Shown here: one piece after another, positions 33,515-38,438 of the stretch
Layout: every line of letters starts with the position of its first letter
Position numbering within the stretch: the first letter of the stretch is position 1
NCBI GenBank assembly: GCA_012839865.1
Contig: DUMO01000044.1
Span: forward strand, 1-38,438
Reading direction: 5' to 3'
From: Clostridiaceae bacterium
GTDB taxonomy: Bacteria > Bacillota > Clostridia > CAYPLH01 > DUMO01
DNA: 38,438 bases
Program-made: the position numbers and the translations under genes
The notes under the pieces: generated by a model
Told to the model about the DNA's origin: nothing
Database searches by the model: none
The model's input: the letters and a program-made list of their open reading frames with translations, nothing else

Positions 33515-34366
33515 ATGAGTGTAATAGATGCCTGCAAAAATCTGATAATTTGGCGCCTTTTTATTGGAAGAACCCGAATCCGCAGGAAAACCAGGTATGT
33601 AATCAAGTACTCCTACGCAAATCCATTGCCGGGTCAGGGGTTTATTATAAAAAAAGCCAGCCAGATTCCGCCCTGGCAATCCTGTGGGGTGCGCAATGAC
33701 CAAAGGATTTTCAATAAAAAAGGCAGTATTACCGTAGAAGCTTCTATAGTAATTACAACTTTGATTCTGGTTATTTATCTAATTATTTATGGCTGTCTAA
33801 TAATGTTTCATCATTCCTTTCTTCAAAGCACGGTATCAAAAGCAGCCAGGCTTGGAGCTGCAGCATGGGTGGACGTCAGAATGGACATAGAAACAGGAAA
33901 AATAGATTACGGAATAGAAAAAGATTCAATCTACAATGACATTTTCTTTGATGGAAGCACGGTTTATCATGAAATCCTGCATTTGGGGGAGGAAAACCCA
34001 GTAAACGGTGCAGGCAGCAGCAATGCCAGGATTGATAAAATCAGACAGGTTGTAATCAAGGGTTTATCAGGATCTATTATAAAACCTGTTTCCGCGGATT
34101 TGGAAATATGCTTCACAAACAACCTGATACAAAGACAGTTAAAGGTAACTATAACTCAAGAAGTAAAAGTGCCCTTTGGGTTCATAAAAGGATTGTTTAC
34201 AGACTGCGAAACCGTCAAAATTTCAGCCACCGGTGTTTCCACTGTTTCAGATCCAGCCGAATATATCCGCAACATAGATCTTGCTGTAGAGTATTTTCAC
34301 AAGTTTGGCAGACAGTTGAATATAGAAGAAAAGATAAAGGAGCTTAAGGAAAAGCTTATGCCATAA
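33515..34366 (+). CDS. TadE-like pilus or secretion protein
   Basis: This 283-aa protein has a prepilin-like segment, NKKGSITVEASIVITTLILVIYLIIYG, at residues about 66-92. The short basic stretch followed by GSITVEAS and one membrane helix is the TadE/TadF signature. The C-terminal domain (about 105-283) should face outside. The start is uncertain. ATG 33515 has GGGGGC 7 bases upstream, but the resulting 60-residue basic N-terminus is unlike the family. A later in-frame GTG (33689) would give a normal short leader but lacks a good site. A different frame (33508-33699) is also open across this region. It is the first of three TadE/TadG-like genes with small gaps. Confidence 0.75.
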   Translation: MSVIDACKNLIIWRLFIGRTRIRRKTRYVIKYSYANPLPGQGFIIKKASQIPPWQSCGVRNDQRIFNKKGSITVEASIVITTLILVIYLIIYGCLIMFHHSFLQSTVSKAARLGAAAWVDVRMDIETGKIDYGIEKDSIYNDIFFDGSTVYHEILHLGEENPVNGAGSSNARIDKIRQVVIKGLSGSIIKPVSADLEICFTNNLIQRQLKVTITQEVKVPFGFIKGLFTDCETVKISATGVSTVSDPAEYIRNIDLAVEYFHKFGRQLNIEEKIKELKEKLMP

Positions 34367-34453
34367 GCTCCCATTGTGGTTGATGCTATTAAAAATGATT
34401 TTAGCTTAAGTAATCCTGTGTATTATTTCATTTTTGCAAGGGGGGATGATAGA

Positions 34454-36649
34454 ATGCTGTTCAGAAGCTCTAAAGGGTCGGTTTCCGTTTTTCAGTGCCT
34501 TATACTGTTGAGTATATTAACTGTTGTCGGATTGATAGTGGATATTTCCAGGATACTGGTTGCCCAAAGAGAGGTGGAAAATGCCGTATCCTCTGCAGCC
34601 AGGTCAGTTTTGGCATCCTACAACAAAGATCTGGTCGGAGATTATGGCCTTTTTGCAATAGATGTATTTGGCGGAGAATTTTACGAAAATAAAAGAAATA
34701 TGTTTTTGGAATACCTAAAGCTCAATCTGGGGGTTGAAACTAACAGTTCATTTGGTTATATACGTTATTATATTGATGAAAGCCCGGAAAATATCGACAT
34801 TGAAGGTTTTATGAATATATCCGACAGGAATGTTATAAAAAGCCAGATTGTCGAGTATATGAAATATAAAGCACCTGTGACCATAATGGAAAGTATTGTG
34901 GACAAGTTCAAGGCTTCAGGTATTTTTAAGAAACTTGAATTTTCCAGGAAAGAAAAAGTAGTGAGGGAAAAAAGAAATGTTTTGAAAAAGCAAATCAACC
35001 AAACCAATAATAAATTAACTGAGATAAAGAATCTTTGCAGTGATAAAAAACCGGAAAACATGAAAAAGATGCTGAGTGCGCTGAATGAACTTAAGGAAAT
35101 GAACAGAGCCATAGTTGAACCATTGGAGGATTATCTTGAAGCCCAAAAAGATTCTGGTGAATTCAGTAAAAGTGTAATGGAGGAAGATCCTGAAATAGTA
35201 ATAAATATGACTCAAAATTCAGAATTTGATAAAGTAATGGATTTTTCAAACGCACTGGATGCTGATATAGAGATAAACAGGAGGGAACTTGCAAGGCTCG
35301 TAAGTGTCATTGATGGGCTTCTTAATGAAAAGGAAAAATTGACGGTTGATTTGAACAGCCTTTACAACGAGTATGATCAAGTGCAGGACAAGATTGATAG
35401 ATTGAAAAATGACATTGAAAATATAAACCGGCTGAAGAACAATATAGATGTCATAAAAAACGAGATTGGCATTTTGGAGGGAAAAATATATGAACTGAAA
35501 GAAGATTATGAACTAAATGAAGACGTTATTGAACTGCTTGAAATTAATGTTGAAAATCTAAGAGAAGAATTGGATTTTTATGAAAGCCAGCTGGATAAAT
35601 TCGGCCTGGAACAAATTGATGCGGAGCTTTGCGATGCCCAAAATGAACTTTGGTGTTTGGAATTGCAAATCAATGAAACCAAAGATAAAATCTGGGAAAT
35701 TGATAAAGAGATTGAAACTTTGGTTAATAGTTTCGAGCTTACAGGCATGTACCTTATAGAGGTAAGTGAACCTGTAAATGATGAATCTGAAAAGCCTGTT
35801 GATTCCGGAGAAAATTTGCTGCTGTCGGAACTTGAGCAAAGCATTGGCAATCTCCAGAGTCAATTTTTAAATACACTGGCTGGTGATCTGCTTCTTGAAA
35901 ACAGTCTGAAAACAGGAGAAGATTATGGAACGGGCGAACCATCTTTATTTGAAAATGAGGATGAAGGAAGAGCTGAAATACAGAATGACGGGATTATAAG
36001 TTTTTTGGACAGCTTGCAGGGTATCTTCAATGCAGCAATGGAAAAAGTATTTGTTGTAGAATACATACTGGACCGGTTTACCTATTTTACATCAGAGGTG
36101 GAGAGGGGACATTTCTTCCATAAGGGAGAAGCCGAGTATATATTATGGGGCGGAGAAAAGCAGATTGACAATATTGTTAAAACTTTTGGAAGCATATGGT
36201 TTTTGAGGTTTGCAGTCGACAGCATAGACAATTTTTGTACGAGCAAGAATCCACACCCTGTATTCCGCCTGATTTATTCGTTGGGGAAAGGATTCCTGGA
36301 TTCATGCAATGACATGTACCTTCTTTATAACGGTAAAAATATTGCCTTGAGTCCTTCCATACAGTCTGTTAAAATCAGCTATCCCGACCACCTTGGAATA
36401 TTTCTCCTTTTTCAGGCGGTTGTAAATGAAGATGAGCAGATAGATAATATAGTGCAATTGATACATGCAAACATAAAGCAGTCAAATCCTGAATTTCATA
36501 TAAGGCAGTACGGTACGGTAATTCGTTGCCAGGCAAATGTGGAAATCAATCTTTGGTTTTTGCCCCTTCTCCAATTGGAAAAAGTTGGTATAAACAGGTT
36601 TCGGAACGGTCGTTACGTAATATCGACAGAGGTATATGCAGGGTACTAG
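34454..36649 (+). CDS. TadG-like membrane protein with long coiled coil
   Basis: This 731-aa protein starts with a TadE/G-like N-terminus, FRSSKGSVSVFQCLILLSILTVVGLIVD (residues about 3-30), a membrane helix. VAQREVENAVSSAARSVLASYNK follows, as in DUF5702-type proteins. A long coiled-coil region (about 155-450) is rich in Glu, Lys, Asn and Leu heptads. The C-terminal 200 residues are mixed and include a conserved-looking YILWGGEKQIDNI block. ATG 34454 has AGGGGGGATGA upstream. The open frame extends 78 bases further without a site. It lies 87 bases after the first Tad-like gene. A surface or pilus-assembly role is inferred from the context. Confidence 0.75.
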   Translation: MLFRSSKGSVSVFQCLILLSILTVVGLIVDISRILVAQREVENAVSSAARSVLASYNKDLVGDYGLFAIDVFGGEFYENKRNMFLEYLKLNLGVETNSSFGYIRYYIDESPENIDIEGFMNISDRNVIKSQIVEYMKYKAPVTIMESIVDKFKASGIFKKLEFSRKEKVVREKRNVLKKQINQTNNKLTEIKNLCSDKKPENMKKMLSALNELKEMNRAIVEPLEDYLEAQKDSGEFSKSVMEEDPEIVINMTQNSEFDKVMDFSNALDADIEINRRELARLVSVIDGLLNEKEKLTVDLNSLYNEYDQVQDKIDRLKNDIENINRLKNNIDVIKNEIGILEGKIYELKEDYELNEDVIELLEINVENLREELDFYESQLDKFGLEQIDAELCDAQNELWCLELQINETKDKIWEIDKEIETLVNSFELTGMYLIEVSEPVNDESEKPVDSGENLLLSELEQSIGNLQSQFLNTLAGDLLLENSLKTGEDYGTGEPSLFENEDEGRAEIQNDGIISFLDSLQGIFNAAMEKVFVVEYILDRFTYFTSEVERGHFFHKGEAEYILWGGEKQIDNIVKTFGSIWFLRFAVDSIDNFCTSKNPHPVFRLIYSLGKGFLDSCNDMYLLYNGKNIALSPSIQSVKISYPDHLGIFLLFQAVVNEDEQIDNIVQLIHANIKQSNPEFHIRQYGTVIRCQANVEINLWFLPLLQLEKVGINRFRNGRYVISTEVYAGY

Positions 36650-36694
36650 GATCGCATGGGAAACAATCCTGAAAGAAAAGGATGGTAAAGCTGC

Positions 36695-37780
36695 ATGAGG
36701 AGGAATGAATTACTATTCAAATCAATAAAAAAGAACAACTGCAAAGGGGCCTTAACAGTTGAGGCGAGCCTCACTTTTCCTGTTTTTGTGTGTTTATTTT
36801 TGTTTCTGATCTTTTTCATCAAGATTGCAAGCATTAACATAATTCTTGACAATGCAGTAGTGGAAACTGCAAAGCAGCTTGCCACAAGCTGCTATCCGAT
36901 AGCTTATCTCAATGAACTGGAAGATGATTATATCCCCAATGATGTTGATGTTCAAAGCATACTAATTGAAGAATTCAAAGACATGGGAAATGCTGTTCTG
37001 GATGATAATTCAAACGTATATTCAGAAACCCTTGCCAAAATCATAAGCGGTAATGCCAGTGTTGATGACTTTAAAAATTTAATTGGCCAATTTGGAGAAA
37101 ACCTGCTGGAAAGAGGCTTGGACTGGTTTGCCGCCAGGGAAATTTCCAAGGTATATTTTGATATAAAACACAAGGCAGAGTATCTTGCAGCATCTTCACT
37201 AATGAAAAATCATATTGCCAATACATGGCTTTCCCCGGACCAACTTGAGATTACTTTTATTTCATTTCCTTCAAGTGTGTCTGAATTAGAATTAAGGCAG
37301 AATAGCGGCTTATATCTGGCAAAATGCAGTCAAATCGGCTATATACCCGGGCAGGATGAAGTTGTGATAGTTGTTGAATATAAAACCGGTTTAAGCATTC
37401 CCTTTTTTTCTGCAAAGGAAATCGTTATCAGAAAGTGGGCAGTAGAGAAGGCATGGCTGAACGGAAGCTATGGGGTTTACGCCATCCATAGCCTGACAGC
37501 AGATGAAAGCCAGGGAGGTGATAATGAAAATAATAATGAAAACAGCGGTGAAAATAATGTATATGAAAATGAATATGATGTTAAGGGCGAGGAGTATTTT
37601 GACGAAGAATATAAAGGCAATCAAAAAATATATAAAACTAAAACAGGAACGAGATACCACATGGAAGGCTGCATGTATTTAAGAATGAGCAAGATCCCCA
37701 TAACAATATCACAAGCGGAGAAGGAAGGGCTTAAGCCTTGTAAAATTTGCATTCAGGGCATGAAACCCTTTGGACGGTAG
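36695..37780 (+). CDS. TadE-like protein with C-terminal zinc-type HxxxC/CxxC motif
   Basis: This 361-aa protein has a prepilin-like N-terminus, CKGALTVEASLTFPVFVCLFLFLIFF (residues about 16-41). An extracytoplasmic region (about 45-270) follows. An Asn/Glu/Asp-rich low-complexity linker (about 272-307) leads to a C-terminal module, TGTRYHMEGCMYLR with H322 and C326, then GLKPCKIC with C349 and C352. This four-residue set resembles zinc-binding Ada-like modules attached to other exported clostridial proteins. GGATGG is 11 bases before the ATG. It follows the coiled-coil gene after 45 bases and is probably in the same transcript. The last residues are MKPFGR, so the module is at the very end. 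Confidence 0.75.
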   Translation: MRRNELLFKSIKKNNCKGALTVEASLTFPVFVCLFLFLIFFIKIASINIILDNAVVETAKQLATSCYPIAYLNELEDDYIPNDVDVQSILIEEFKDMGNAVLDDNSNVYSETLAKIISGNASVDDFKNLIGQFGENLLERGLDWFAAREISKVYFDIKHKAEYLAASSLMKNHIANTWLSPDQLEITFISFPSSVSELELRQNSGLYLAKCSQIGYIPGQDEVVIVVEYKTGLSIPFFSAKEIVIRKWAVEKAWLNGSYGVYAIHSLTADESQGGDNENNNENSGENNVYENEYDVKGEEYFDEEYKGNQKIYKTKTGTRYHMEGCMYLRMSKIPITISQAEKEGLKPCKICIQGMKPFGR

Positions 37781-38078
37781 CAAATGGCAGTTCTTTTGGA
37801 GCCATGATACGGAGTGACTAATAAATGAAAAGGTACCATAAAATACATAAAAATTATGAAAAGTTAAATTTTTTACTGATGAACTAAAACTTAGAGGTTT
37901 ACCTTGCAATCAGCTTTTGGTATAGTATATTTAGATAGATAATTATAAATATATAAAAAATAATCCATCATAAACTTTGCAGATGTTCTGTTTTCCTGAT
38001 GTTGTTTTGCCGGAAAGCGAAAGAAGGATAATTATCCTCTGAATTTAAGAAGCACGAAAGGAAGGGAAACGGTAAAAA
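37781..38078. other. AT-rich intergenic region before a truncated sensor gene
   Basis: No coding frame or recognised RNA was seen. A weak TTGCAA (about 37903) is near a TATAGTATA sequence (about 37920), but the spacing is not canonical. A promoter for the next gene is likely somewhere here. Confidence 0.35.
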
Positions 38079-38438
38079 ATGCATATAAAACTAAATAAAA
38101 CCTTTTTCAAAATATTAGCGGCATTTTTAACTATAATATTTCTGTCAATGATTTCGTATCTGTTTTTCTACCTGAGTGCATACCATATAATAAGGGACAA
38201 TATAATAAATGATGGATATAAAGAGTTGTCAATGTTTGACAATGAGATGGAGCGAAACGTATATGAAGCATACAGTTTTATTTACAAGACTGGCAATGAT
38301 CCAACCATTGAGGCCATTGATAACAAACATTCCGCCAACTACTACGATTATTTAAGAATTACTGAATATATTAAACAGACATTGGCTATGTATCCATTTA
38401 TCAGTGATATTGTTTTTTATGATAAAAACAGCTCCTTA
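38079..38438 (+). CDS. Membrane sensor or regulator N-terminus (cut by window end)
   Basis: The ATG at 38079 has GAAGGG about 13 bases upstream, and the frame stays open to the window edge (120 codons). The product begins MHIKLNKTFFKILAAFLTIIF, followed by a strong transmembrane helix (residues about 8-31). An extracytoplasmic-like region contains DNEMERNVYEAYSFIYK and AMYPFISDIVFYDK. This resembles the N-terminal sensing part of YesM-like histidine kinases or AraC-type regulators with membrane sensors; which of these cannot be decided without the rest. It is partial only because of the window boundary. Confidence 0.7.
   Translation, partial: MHIKLNKTFFKILAAFLTIIFLSMISYLFFYLSAYHIIRDNIINDGYKELSMFDNEMERNVYEAYSFIYKTGNDPTIEAIDNKHSANYYDYLRITEYIKQTLAMYPFISDIVFYDKNSSL

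Overview
The window looks like the chromosome of an anaerobic, endospore-forming, AT-rich clostridium. The evidence is two alpha/beta-type small acid-soluble spore proteins, a DacF-type carboxypeptidase, a DUF421/DUF4363 pair, an anaerobic sulfatase-maturase-type radical SAM enzyme and a cobalamin-binding radical SAM protein. Ribosome binding sites are strong AGGAGG types and GTG or TTG starts are common. The style resembles Acetivibrio/Ruminiclostridium (clostridial cluster III), but that placement is an inference from protein style, not from a search.

Layout. 1-126: right end of an IS200/IS605-family (TnpB) element, cut by the window edge. 273-488 (-): first spore protein. 884-1177: TrpR-like YerC/YecD regulator, followed by about 680 bases with no convincing gene. 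1859-5168: DUF5317 membrane protein overlapping secA. 5421-7931: folC and a membrane-anchored TPR protein. 8213-9595 (-): GT-C-type membrane glycosyltransferase, divergent from a patatin-like lipase (9804-10925). 11440-16711: threonine synthase, a PheB-like ACT protein, homoserine dehydrogenase and aspartate kinase, followed by an ECF S-component and a metallo-beta-lactamase-fold hydrolase. 18502-19761 (-): chemotaxis receptor without an extracytoplasmic sensor, divergent from a GntR/FCD regulator with a clear promoter and operator. 20929-25170: RsmF-like rRNA methyltransferase, membrane-anchored polysaccharide deacetylase and Amidase_6 protein. 25541-26668: sulfatase-maturase-type radical SAM enzyme. 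26909-27449 (-): FAD-dependent oxidoreductase broken by an internal deletion. 27540-27615 (-): tRNA-Val(GAC). 27930-31344: TMEM165/GDT1 transporter, DUF4363, DUF421, second spore protein and DacF. 31627-33372: B12-binding radical SAM protein with a DUF4080-like C-terminus. 33515-37780: three Tad-type (TadE/TadG-like) membrane proteins. 38079-end: start of a membrane sensor or regulator, cut by the window edge.

How the genes work together. thrC, hom and the aspartate kinase supply three of the steps from aspartate to threonine; no homoserine kinase or aspartate-semialdehyde dehydrogenase is present here. The deacetylase, Amidase_6 protein, DacF and spore proteins belong to envelope and spore biology. 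The three Tad-like proteins look like a unit for a surface or secreted structure, without its ATPase in this window.

The least expected structure is a family of five intergenic palindromic repeats (7987-8191, 11073-11131, 13042-13175, 25257-25374, 31423-31473). They share AATGAAATATATGCAGA-like ends, and all lie downstream of plus-strand genes. Two of them share a conserved GC-rich core of about 48 bases. They look like a non-autonomous mobile element family or a repeated 3'-UTR RNA structure. All functional calls rest on motifs and remembered family patterns; no database search was run.
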